In this document: positions 1-6,454 of the stretch, piece after piece | Layout: the number at the start of each line of letters is the position of its first letter | Position numbering within the stretch: the stretch's first letter is position 1 | From: Ramlibacter sp. | GTDB lineage: Bacteria > Pseudomonadota > Gammaproteobacteria > Burkholderiales > Burkholderiaceae_C | DNA: 7,718 nt | NCBI GenBank assembly: GCA_023701085.1 | Contig: JAMPXR010000115.1 | Span: 1 to 7,718, forward strand | Reading direction: 5' to 3' | Notes under the pieces: generated by a model | Told to the model about the DNA's origin: nothing | Databases searched by the model: none | The model's input: only the letters and a program-made list of their open reading frames with translations | Made by a program: the position numbers and the translations under genes

Positions 1-1631
1 GGCAGGTCGTCCAGCTTGGCCATGCGCCAGCCGGTCCCCGCCACCTCGATCCCCAGCCATTCGTCGTGGGCCGCCATGCCGGCCTGCTCCGCCGCGCCGC
101 CGCGCAGCACCGACTTGATCTGGATGCCGGCGGTTTCGCTCACGCGCAGCCCCAGCTGCTGCTGCAGTTGGGCCGCGTCCCGCTGCACCGCGACCCCGTG
201 GGGCTGCAGCAATTCTTCCAGCGGAAGCTCGCGCGTGCCATGGACCCAGGCCGCGATTTCGCGGCTGAAGGCGCGCCCGCCGAGATCCTTGAGCACCGCC
301 GCGAAGTCGGCCTCGGTCATGGGCCCGGCCTTGCAGCGCTGCCACAGGGCACGCATGACCTCGTCGAGGTTGGTGTGGCCCTCGGCGCGCAGCGTCAGGT
401 CGAAACACAGCGCGACCAGCGCGCCCTTGGTGTAGTAGCTCACCGTCGCGTTGGACGTGTTCTCGTCCTGCCGGTAGTACTTGACCCAGGCGTCGAAGCT
501 GGCCTGCGCCACCGGCTGGACCTCGCGCCCGGGTGTCTGCAGCACCTGGTTGATGGTCTTGGTCAACAGCCTCAGGTAGGTGGCGTCGTCGATCAATTGC
601 GCGCGGCGCAGCAGCAGGTCGTCGTAATAGCTGGTGAAGCCCTCGAAGAACCACAGCAGCTGCGTGTAGTTCTCGGCCCCGTAGTCGTAGTGCGTGAACT
701 CCGCCGGCCGCAGGTGCTTGACGTTCCAGGTGTGGAAGTACTCGTGGCTGATCAGCCCCAGCAGCGTGAGATAGCCGTCCGTGGTGCGGGCCTCGCCCAG
801 CCGCGGCAGGTCGCGCCGCGAGGCGATCAGGGCCGTCGAGTTGCGGTGCTCCAGCCCGCCGTAGCCGTCGTCCACCGCGTTGAGCATGAACAGGTAGCTC
901 TTGAACGGCGGGCGCTTGCCGGCGCGGCCCGCCGCGGCGGCATGTGCATGCCAGAAGCGCACTTCCGTGTCGCAGATCCGGTGCACGTCGGCCAGCAGGC
1001 GCGCGCCGTCGAAGGCCTCGCTGGCGCCGCACACGACGAGCCGGTGCGGCACGCCGCCGGCCTTGAACTCGCCGCTCCAGAACGTTCCCATCTCCACCGG
1101 GCAATCGACCAGCTCGTCATAGTCGGCCGCCAGGTAAGTGCCGAAGCCGCGCTTGCCCACCTTGTGCGGGGCCAGGCCGGTGGCGGCCTCCCAGTGCCCG
1201 TTGGCCTTGCCCGGCGCCAGTTCGAGCGCATGCACCGAATGCTCCTGGCCGTGCACCTTCAGGCACAGGCTGGTGCCGTTGAAGAATCCGCGCTGCGCGT
1301 CCAGCATGGCCGTGCGCACCGAGCTGTCGAATGCGTACACCTCGTAGCTCAACACCAGCGGGCTGCTGGGGACGCACTCGATCTGCCAGTTGCACTTGTC
1401 CAGCTGCTTCACCGCGACGGCGCGGCCGTCCTGCCGTGCGGCCAGCCGCTGCAGGTTCTTGGCGAATTCGCGCACCAGGTAGCTGCCGGGAATCCAGACC
1501 GGCAACGAGACCCGCTGCGGGGCCGCCGGCTGCTCGATGCTGAGCGTGACGCGAAACAGGTGCGCGTGCAGGTCGGCAACCTCGACGCGGTAGTGAAGGC
1601 TGGCGCTGCGGGGCGACGGACTGGGGATCAT
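1..1631 (-). CDS. M61 family zinc metallopeptidase with PDZ domain (3' end outside window)
   Basis: Reading the minus strand from the ATG at 1631 gives 543 open codons with no stop, so the C-terminus lies beyond the left edge. Seen: an N-terminal beta-rich domain with WIPGSYLVREF at residues 46-56; GGLEH at 258-262; the zinc site HEYFHTWN at 296-303 (His296 and His300 as zinc ligands, Glu297 as catalytic base); EGFTSYY from Glu330, the probable third ligand; YYTKGALVAL from residue 399; and a PDZ-like segment from about residue 480 to the edge. This order is that of the M61 glycyl-aminopeptidase-like family, whose members are usually around 600 residues, so perhaps 50-90 are missing. No signal peptide is visible, so a cytoplasmic location is inferred. 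Family knowledge supports aminopeptidase activity, but the substrate is unknown. There is no Shine-Dalgarno sequence before the ATG. A -10-like TATAGT lies 9 bases upstream, suggesting a very short or absent leader. The gene follows dsbC on the same strand after 161 bp, probably with its own promoter. Confidence 0.93.
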   Translation of the reverse strand, partial: MIPSPSPRSASLHYRVEVADLHAHLFRVTLSIEQPAAPQRVSLPVWIPGSYLVREFAKNLQRLAARQDGRAVAVKQLDKCNWQIECVPSSPLVLSYEVYAFDSSVRTAMLDAQRGFFNGTSLCLKVHGQEHSVHALELAPGKANGHWEAATGLAPHKVGKRGFGTYLAADYDELVDCPVEMGTFWSGEFKAGGVPHRLVVCGASEAFDGARLLADVHRICDTEVRFWHAHAAAAGRAGKRPPFKSYLFMLNAVDDGYGGLEHRNSTALIASRRDLPRLGEARTTDGYLTLLGLISHEYFHTWNVKHLRPAEFTHYDYGAENYTQLLWFFEGFTSYYDDLLLRRAQLIDDATYLRLLTKTINQVLQTPGREVQPVAQASFDAWVKYYRQDENTSNATVSYYTKGALVALCFDLTLRAEGHTNLDEVMRALWQRCKAGPMTEADFAAVLKDLGGRAFSREIAAWVHGTRELPLEELLQPHGVAVQRDAAQLQQQLGLRVSETAGIQIKSVLRGGAAEQAGMAAHDEWLGIEVAGTGWRMAKLDDL

Positions 1632-1792
1632 GGAAAAGCGACTATACGCAAGGGCTGGCGGTGGCGGGGCCGCCCGTTCAGCCCGGCGGGCCGCAAGGGC
1701 AACGGCGATTCAACGCGCCCGCGGCCTGCCCGATCCGCCGCCAGCGCGCTGCCGCCGCGACGCAGTGCCTGCGCCGGCAAGGACCGCGGCCG
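1632..1792. other. Intergenic spacer between dsbC and the M61 gene
   Basis: These 161 very GC-rich bases lie downstream of dsbC and upstream of the M61 gene. Apart from the TATAGT element at its left end I see only a small dyad at 1761-1773 (5-base arms CGCAG/CTGCG with a 3-base loop), with no T-run after it in either direction. No convincing intrinsic terminator, small gene or RNA gene is supported. Confidence 0.6.
1641..1646 (-). promoter_or_regulatory. Candidate -10 element (TATAGT) for the M61 peptidase gene
   Basis: On the minus strand TATAGT lies 9 bases upstream of the M61 start codon at 1631. A start about 7 bases below a -10 would fall near base 1634, giving a leader of only a few bases. 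No good -35 is visible at the usual 16-18 base spacing; that region is GC-rich. This is a single-motif inference. Confidence 0.4.
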
Positions 1793-2512
1793 TCACGGCT
1801 TGGCGTCGGCCAGCAGTTTCTCGACCTGGGCCGCGGGAATCGCGCCCGGCACGCGCGTTCCGTCCGCGAACACCAGCGTGGGCGTGCCCGTGATGCGGTG
1901 CTTCTTGCCGAATTCGACATTGCGCGCGACCGCGGCCGTGTCGCAGCTTGCCGCCGGGGCCGACTGCTCGCGCACCATCCAGTCCTGCCAGACCTTGCCC
2001 TTGTCGCGCGCGCACCAGATATTGCGCGACTTGTCGGCCGAGTCGGGCCCGAGAATGGGATACAGGAACATGTAGACGGTGATGTTGTCGACCTTCTGCA
2101 TGTCGCGCTCGAAGCGCTTGCAGTAGGTGCAGTTCGGGTCCTGGAACACGGCGAGCTTGCGCTTGCCGTTGCCGCGCACGATGGTGAAGGCGTCTTTCAG
2201 CGGCAGCGCAGAGAAGTCGATCGCCAGCAGCTTTTCCATGCGCTCCTCGGTCAGGTTGCGCTGCTGCCGGGTGTCGATCATCTGGCCGTGGAAGATGAAG
2301 TTGCCCTCGGCGTCGCTGTAATAGAGCTCGGTGCCCACGCGCACTTCGAAGAGTCCCGGCATGGGCGTCTTGCTGACCTCGTCGACCTTGCCCATCTGCG
2401 GCACGCGCTCGGCCAGGTTCTTGCGGATGGCGGCTTCCTGGGCATGCGCCGTGCCGGCCAGCAGGCCGGCCACCAGCAGGACGGCTGCCGAAGCGTTCTT
2501 GATCAATTGCAT
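1793..2512 (-). CDS. dsbC: DsbC-type periplasmic thiol:disulfide interchange protein
   Basis: The product is 239 residues, the usual length for DsbC. It is a periplasmic disulfide isomerase that, in the family, works as a V-shaped homodimer kept reduced by DsbD and reshuffles wrong disulfides. Seen: a signal peptide with Lys5 and a hydrophobic core at about 8-20, and a likely cleavage after Ala24 in TAHA-QE; a dimerisation-type domain at about 25-85 containing ELYYSDAEGNFIFHGQ; a linker helix; and a thioredoxin fold with active site CTYC at 128-131. Cys167 and Cys190 could form the second, structural disulfide known in E. coli DsbC. The cis-proline loop is TGTPT, with Thr210-Pro211. The E. 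coli active site is CGYC, so Thr replaces Gly here. The start is supported by GGAA 5 bases upstream (2518-2521) and by the signal peptide. It lies 21 bp behind the FAD monooxygenase stop, so co-transcription is likely. DsbG is the main alternative; the length and the CxYC site fit DsbC better. Confidence 0.93.
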   Translation of the reverse strand: MQLIKNASAAVLLVAGLLAGTAHAQEAAIRKNLAERVPQMGKVDEVSKTPMPGLFEVRVGTELYYSDAEGNFIFHGQMIDTRQQRNLTEERMEKLLAIDFSALPLKDAFTIVRGNGKRKLAVFQDPNCTYCKRFERDMQKVDNITVYMFLYPILGPDSADKSRNIWCARDKGKVWQDWMVREQSAPAASCDTAAVARNVEFGKKHRITGTPTLVFADGTRVPGAIPAAQVEKLLADAKP

Positions 2513-2533
2513 TGTTGTTCCATCGCTTCCGAT

Positions 2534-3655
2534 TCAAATGCGTCCCATCGCCTGCCGGACCACCCATTGCTTGAGCGGACCGCTGCGGTCGAACCCGCTC
2601 ATGCCCCAGTTTCGCAGCATTCCCCACGGTTCGGCCTGCTGCGCAAAAAGCTGCTGCAGCGTGTCCGTCGTGAGGCCCAGCGCCAGCACGTCGGCCTTGC
2701 GCGAACGCTCGTACCCGCGCAGCAGCCTCAGGTCGCCGACGCTGCGCCAGGACGCGCGTTCGTGCAAGGCCCTGGCCAATTCCCTGGCATCGGCCAGCCC
2801 CAGGTTCAAGCCCTGTCCCGCCAGCGGATGCACCGTGTGCGCCGCATCGCCCGCCAGCACCCAGCCCGGCCCGCACCAGCGGTCGGCCTGCGCGAGCTGC
2901 AGCGGCCAGGCCACCCGCTCGCTCGCCAGGCTCAGTTTGCCCAGGCTGTGGTGGCTGACAACCTCCAGCTGCGCTTCGAACGAGTGCGGCTCCATGGCCA
3001 GCAGATCCGGCGCACGTGGCTCCTGAACTGACCAGACAACGGCCACCGAGTTCCCGTCCGGCGTGGCCCCGGAGCCGCCCATCGGCAGAAAAGCCAGGAT
3101 TTCGCCGTCGGCGAACCACTGCCGCGCCACCTGCCCATGGGGTTTTTCACAGTGCAGCCGCGCGGCGATGGCGTGCTGCGGGTAGCGCGTGACCTCGTAC
3201 TGCACGCCGAATTCCGCCCGGGTGGCGCTGGCCTTGCCTTCGCAGACGACCGTGAGCGGAGCGCTCCGGGGCGCATCCAGCAACTGCACCAGGGGCTGGA
3301 AACGCAGCGCCTCGCCCAGCCGCTCCAGCAAGGGCTGGACTTCCACGATCCAGGCCAGCGCCGGCACGCCCTGGGCCTGGGCGCCGAACCGCACCTGCCC
3401 GCCCTCGTCGCCGTGGACCTGCATCTCCAGCACCGGCGTGACGTGCGACGCGTCGGGCCAGCCGCGCAGCATCTCCAGCAGGTTCCTGGACGCGGTGTTC
3501 AGGGCATAGGCGCGCACGTCGGCCGCAGCGCCCGCGGCCGACGCCGGCTGGCTCACCAGCCCCACGTGCAGCCGGTCGCGGGCCAGCAGCAAGGCCAGGG
3601 CGCGTCCGACGATGCCGTCGCCGCGTATGCAAACATCAAGGGCTGAGGCCATCAT
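2534..3655 (-). CDS. FAD-dependent monooxygenase, UbiH/UbiF/UbiI/Coq6 family
   Basis: The product is 373 residues from the ATG at 3655; an in-frame ATG also exists upstream at 3682. I chose the downstream start because the Rossmann strand DVCIRGDGIVG begins at residue 7, as in the family. The paired Met-Met leaves 3652 as an equally possible start. Seen: the dinucleotide-binding motif GDGIVG at 12-17 (the second Gly of a usual GxGxxG environment is Asp), and the FAD ribityl-binding GD motif GDAAHTVHPLAGQGLNLG at 269-286, diagnostic of flavin aromatic hydroxylases of ubiquinone biosynthesis. The middle DG motif is altered: CEGKASATR at 138-146 stands where most relatives have a DG-R/N-S segment. 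The likely reaction is NAD(P)H/O2-dependent ring hydroxylation of a quinone precursor, but the position is not readable from sequence and another aromatic substrate is possible. It probably forms an operon with dsbC and is divergent from the MOSC gene. There is no Shine-Dalgarno sequence; a TACAAT element ends 7 bases before the ATG. Confidence 0.87.
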   Translation of the reverse strand: MMASALDVCIRGDGIVGRALALLLARDRLHVGLVSQPASAAGAAADVRAYALNTASRNLLEMLRGWPDASHVTPVLEMQVHGDEGGQVRFGAQAQGVPALAWIVEVQPLLERLGEALRFQPLVQLLDAPRSAPLTVVCEGKASATRAEFGVQYEVTRYPQHAIAARLHCEKPHGQVARQWFADGEILAFLPMGGSGATPDGNSVAVVWSVQEPRAPDLLAMEPHSFEAQLEVVSHHSLGKLSLASERVAWPLQLAQADRWCGPGWVLAGDAAHTVHPLAGQGLNLGLADARELARALHERASWRSVGDLRLLRGYERSRKADVLALGLTTDTLQQLFAQQAEPWGMLRNWGMSGFDRSGPLKQWVVRQAMGRI

Positions 3656-3662
3656 GGGAGGG

Positions 3663-3683
3663 ATTGTAGGAGCCGGGCACAAT
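3663..3683. promoter_or_regulatory. Divergent promoter/operator: palindrome with outward -10-like arms
   Basis: The 21 bases form a hyphenated dyad, ATTGT-N11-ACAAT. Read leftward, bases 3668-3663 give TACAAT, a good -10 for the FAD monooxygenase whose ATG is at 3655. Read rightward, bases 3678-3683 give CACAAT, a -10 candidate for the MOSC gene with its start at 3729. The spacing matches the T-N11-A pattern bound by LysR-type regulators, but no regulator gene is in the window. Neither side has a good -35, so activator dependence is possible. This is motif-based inference. Confidence 0.4.
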
Positions 3684-3728
3684 CACGGCTTGCCCTCGCG
3701 CCAACCCTTCGCCGCCACGCAACAAGCC

Positions 3729-4592
3729 ATGAGTTCTCCCGAGCCCGACGTCGCCGCCCGCATCGCGCGCCTCTTCGTCTATCCCGTCAAGTCCTGCGCC
3801 GGCGTGGAGCTGACCGAGGCCGTCCTCACCGAAGCCGGACTGGACCTGGACCGCGCCTGGATGGTCGTCGATGAGCAGGGCGGCTTCGTCACGCAGCGCG
3901 ACCTGCCGCGCATGGCGCTGGTGCGTACCCAGCTCAAGCACCATGAAGTCGTGCTGCGGGCGCCGGGCATGCTGGCCCTGCACCTGGCGATCGACGCGGC
4001 CGAGCAGCCGGTCGAAGTGCGGCTGTGGGACGAAATCGTGCCGGCCTTCGACATGGGCGCCGTGGCGGCGCAGTGGTTCAGCGACTTCCTGGGGCGCAAG
4101 CTGCGGCTGGTGCGCTTCGACCCCGAGCACCGGCGCCTGTCGAGCAGCCGCTGGACCGGCGACGTCGAGGCGCCCAACCAGTTCAGCGACGGGTTCCCGC
4201 TGCTGGTGATCGGCGAAGCCTCGCTCGCGGAACTCAACGAGCGGCTGCCCGCGCTCGGGCACGGCGTCGTCGGCATCGAGCGGTTCCGGCCGAACCTCGT
4301 GCTCGCCGGCCTGCAGGCGCAGGACGAGGACCGGCTGGACCTGCTGCGCATCGCCACCGGCGGCGAGCCGGTGCTGCTGCGGCCGGTCAAGCCCTGTCCG
4401 CGCTGCGGCATCCCGGACATCGACCCGGCCACGGCGCAGGTCGATCCGCGCGTGAGCGATGCGCTGCGCGCCTACCGCCGCAACGAACTGCTGCAGGGCG
4501 CGGTGACCTTCGGCATGAACGCGGTCGTGCTGCAGGGCGCGCAGCAGACCCTGCGGGTGGGCCAGGACGTCACGGCCGACTGGCGGTTCTGA
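3729..4592 (+). CDS. MOSC domain-containing protein (YcbX/mARC-like, no ferredoxin domain)
   Basis: The product is 287 residues. MOSC proteins carry molybdenum cofactor; the YcbX/mARC branch reduces N-hydroxylated compounds using electrons from a separate reductase chain. Seen: the N-terminal MOSC beta-barrel beginning IARLFVYPVKSCAG at 12-24; DGFPLLVIGEASL at 154-166; the core IERFRPNLVL at 183-192; and KPCPRCGIPDIDP at 221-233, where Cys226 sits at the position of the conserved cysteine expected to bind molybdenum and Cys223 is nearby. E. coli YcbX (about 370 residues) has an extra C-terminal 2Fe-2S ferredoxin domain; this protein stops right after the MOSC fold, so its electron partner must be another protein. 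I chose the ATG at 3729 because family homology begins about 12 residues later; upstream in-frame ATGs would run through the promoter region. There is no clear Shine-Dalgarno sequence. The last 23 bases overlap the convergent signalling gene. Confidence 0.9.
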   Translation: MSSPEPDVAARIARLFVYPVKSCAGVELTEAVLTEAGLDLDRAWMVVDEQGGFVTQRDLPRMALVRTQLKHHEVVLRAPGMLALHLAIDAAEQPVEVRLWDEIVPAFDMGAVAAQWFSDFLGRKLRLVRFDPEHRRLSSSRWTGDVEAPNQFSDGFPLLVIGEASLAELNERLPALGHGVVGIERFRPNLVLAGLQAQDEDRLDLLRIATGGEPVLLRPVKPCPRCGIPDIDPATAQVDPRVSDALRAYRRNELLQGAVTFGMNAVVLQGAQQTLRVGQDVTADWRF

Positions 4593-6423
4593 GCGGCACC
4601 GCGGCCGGCGCCTGCGCCGACGGCGGCAGGCTGTCCGATTCGAGCAGCGAGGAGTCGGAATCGATGGTGGCCGGCATGGTCGCTTCCGGCTCGAGGAAGC
4701 GGATGGGGCGGCGGGTGCGCGGGGACATGGTCGCCAGCAGCTCGCTCAGGGACCGCACCAGTTCGGGCGCCTCCGGCGCACGGTCCTCCAGCAACACGGC
4801 CGCGATGTGGAACTGCAGGGTCACCTCGGGTTTGAGGCCCTGCAGCGGCATCAGTCCGGCCGCGATCAGGCGCGCGGCCCGGTCGGTCACCGCGATGCGC
4901 GAGCCCATGCCTTCCAGGATCACCGCGAAGCGGGCCTCGTCGATGCGGGCGACGGTGTCCACGTCGCGCAGCAGCCGCCGCAGCTTGATCACGCAGCGCA
5001 GCAGGCTCTGCTCGGCCACCGCCGTGCCATAGCGGGCCTTGATGTGCGGGTGGTTCACCAGGTCGATGAAGACCACCGCGGCGTTGTCGCGGTCGCGCCG
5101 GTAGCGCGCGACGACCTGGCGCAGCCGGTCGTGGAACAGGTGCGGCGCCAGCAGGCCGGTGAGCGCGTCGTGGGTGGACAGGGCCAGTTCCCGGATCTCG
5201 GCGCCGTGCCGCTCGCGCGAGCGGATGTTCAGTGCGACCAGCAGCAGCGGCGCCTGCAGGGCCAGCGCCACGACGACGGCGTACTGGGTGCCGAAGGAGA
5301 CCGGCAGCCAGCCGAACAGGCGGGCGCCGGCCAGCGCCACCGTGAAGGCGAGGGGCGCCGACGCCGCCAGCACCCAGGCGCCCACCACGTCGCCGCGCCG
5401 CCAGCCGGCCGACGCGATCCACACGCTGATGAGCGAAGTCCCGGCGGCATAGGCCGCCAGCACGATCAGCCCCGTGGATTTGTCCATCGCCAGGAACGCG
5501 GCGGCCAGCGCGATGCCGGCCAGCCCGCCCGCGAAGACCAGCTGGTCGACGACCGGGTGGCGCGCGGAAATACCGGTGATGCTGCGCACGAACAGCAGCG
5601 ACGCGGCCGACCCGAGCATCGCCAGGCAGGCCTGGGGCGAATCCGCCAGCGCATCGAAATCCGGCCACAGCAGGTGCGCCGCCGCTCCGGTGTACGAGGC
5701 GACCGCCAGCGCCGTGACCAGGGTGTACGAGGCATACCAGGCATAGGCCCCGTCCCGGTAGACCACGCTGTGGGCCAGGCAGGTGGCCACGAGCAGCAGC
5801 AGCGCGCCGAAGGTCAGGCCCAGGCCCAGGTACTCGAGCTGGATGCGCTGGTCGTAGGCGGCTTCGGTGAGAAGCTGGACGGGAAAATCGGCGAAGGTGA
5901 GATGGCGGATGCGCACGTACACGTCGCGCGCCTGACCGGCGGGAAGATCGAGCCGGAAATGCGGATAGCGGCCGCGCTCGGGCCAATCCGCCACCGCCAT
6001 GGTGTCGCCCGCGCTGCGGCCCTGCCACTTCCCCTTCGAATCCTGCTGGTAGACGGTCACACGGTCGATGGCGGGCATCGGAAAGGCCAGCAGCCATCGC
6101 TGCTGCGCATCGGCGTCACGCGAAAGGCGCAGGCGCAGCCACAGCGCGCCGTCCGCGCCGAGCGAATAGATACGGTCGGCGCGGGCCGGCTGGAACGCGG
6201 CCGCGCCGGCCAGCACCTGCTCCAGCCGCGTGGCGCCGCCGGGGTCGACCCACGCGGCGCCCAGTCCCTGTGCGTCGACCCGGTGCTGCCCGTCGGCCAG
6301 CACCAGGACGCCCGGCGCGGGACGCAGCTCGGCGAGCGCCGCGCCGGCCCACAGGACGGCCAGAAGCAGCAGCACGCCCAGGCCGCCGCCCGCCGCCCAG
6401 GCCCTGCGCACGACGCATGGCAT
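4570..6423 (-). CDS. 7TM-DISM membrane signalling protein with degenerate GGDEF domain
   Basis: The product is 617 residues from the ATG at 6423. Seen in order: a signal peptide (Arg6-Arg7, hydrophobic 15-30, likely cleavage after ALA at 29-31); an extracytoplasmic DISMED2-like beta domain at about 35-185 (ALWLRLRL at 93-100, VTVYQQD at 122-128, YVRIRH at 169-174); seven hydrophobic segments near 196-217, 227-247, 266-283, 293-312, 317-338, 347-368 and 378-399; a short linker; a GGDEF-family domain at about 412-575 (THDALTGL at 417-424); and an acidic, Ser/Pro-rich tail at about 581-617. The domain lacks key cyclase residues: the GGDEF signature is DEARF at 495-499 in the frame VAR-I-xxxxx-AVIL. 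By alignment to PleD, the substrate-binding Asn is Lys462 and the later Asp is Glu471. Asp454, one metal ligand, remains. RDVD at 486-489 is spaced exactly as the RxxD inhibitory c-di-GMP site. I infer a receptor with a non-catalytic output. An alternative ATG at 6456 would overlap the ychF start codon. The signal sensed is unknown. Confidence 0.9.
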   Translation of the reverse strand: MPCVVRRAWAAGGGLGVLLLLAVLWAGAALAELRPAPGVLVLADGQHRVDAQGLGAAWVDPGGATRLEQVLAGAAAFQPARADRIYSLGADGALWLRLRLSRDADAQQRWLLAFPMPAIDRVTVYQQDSKGKWQGRSAGDTMAVADWPERGRYPHFRLDLPAGQARDVYVRIRHLTFADFPVQLLTEAAYDQRIQLEYLGLGLTFGALLLLVATCLAHSVVYRDGAYAWYASYTLVTALAVASYTGAAAHLLWPDFDALADSPQACLAMLGSAASLLFVRSITGISARHPVVDQLVFAGGLAGIALAAAFLAMDKSTGLIVLAAYAAGTSLISVWIASAGWRRGDVVGAWVLAASAPLAFTVALAGARLFGWLPVSFGTQYAVVVALALQAPLLLVALNIRSRERHGAEIRELALSTHDALTGLLAPHLFHDRLRQVVARYRRDRDNAAVVFIDLVNHPHIKARYGTAVAEQSLLRCVIKLRRLLRDVDTVARIDEARFAVILEGMGSRIAVTDRAARLIAAGLMPLQGLKPEVTLQFHIAAVLLEDRAPEAPELVRSLSELLATMSPRTRRPIRFLEPEATMPATIDSDSSLLESDSLPPSAQAPAAVPLRTASRP

Positions 6424-6428
6424 ACACT
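6423..6428 (+). promoter_or_regulatory. Candidate -10 element (TACACT) for ychF
   Basis: TACACT lies 26 bases upstream of the ychF ATG, giving a leader of about 20 bases. A GGGAA at 6445-6449 is a weak ribosome-binding candidate. The element overlaps the start codon of the divergent signalling gene, so any ychF -35 must lie inside that coding sequence; I see no good -35 hexamer. Tentative. Confidence 0.35.
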
Positions 6429-6454
6429 TTCGGGCTTGATTTTCGGGAACGGCC

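Noticed and set aside
66..2075. Very long plus-strand open frame antisense to the M61 and dsbC genes
   Set aside because: It runs opposite two clearly recognisable proteins, has Arg/Gln/Val/Ala-rich low-complexity translation and no family motif. High third-position GC removes stop codons from antisense frames.
4606..4619. GC-rich hairpin (CGGCG-CCTG-CGCCG) 13 bases after the MOSC stop as a terminator
   Set aside because: Only a 5-base stem with no T-run afterwards, and it lies inside the coding sequence of the convergent gene.
4636..4663. Inverted repeat CGATTC...GAATCG
   Set aside because: Six-base arms with a 16-base loop, no T-run, and explained by repeated Asp-Ser and Glu-Ser codons in the tail of the signalling protein.
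4570..6423. Annotation as an active diguanylate cyclase
   Set aside because: The GGDEF signature and two further substrate-binding positions are replaced, so cyclase activity is not supported by the residues seen.
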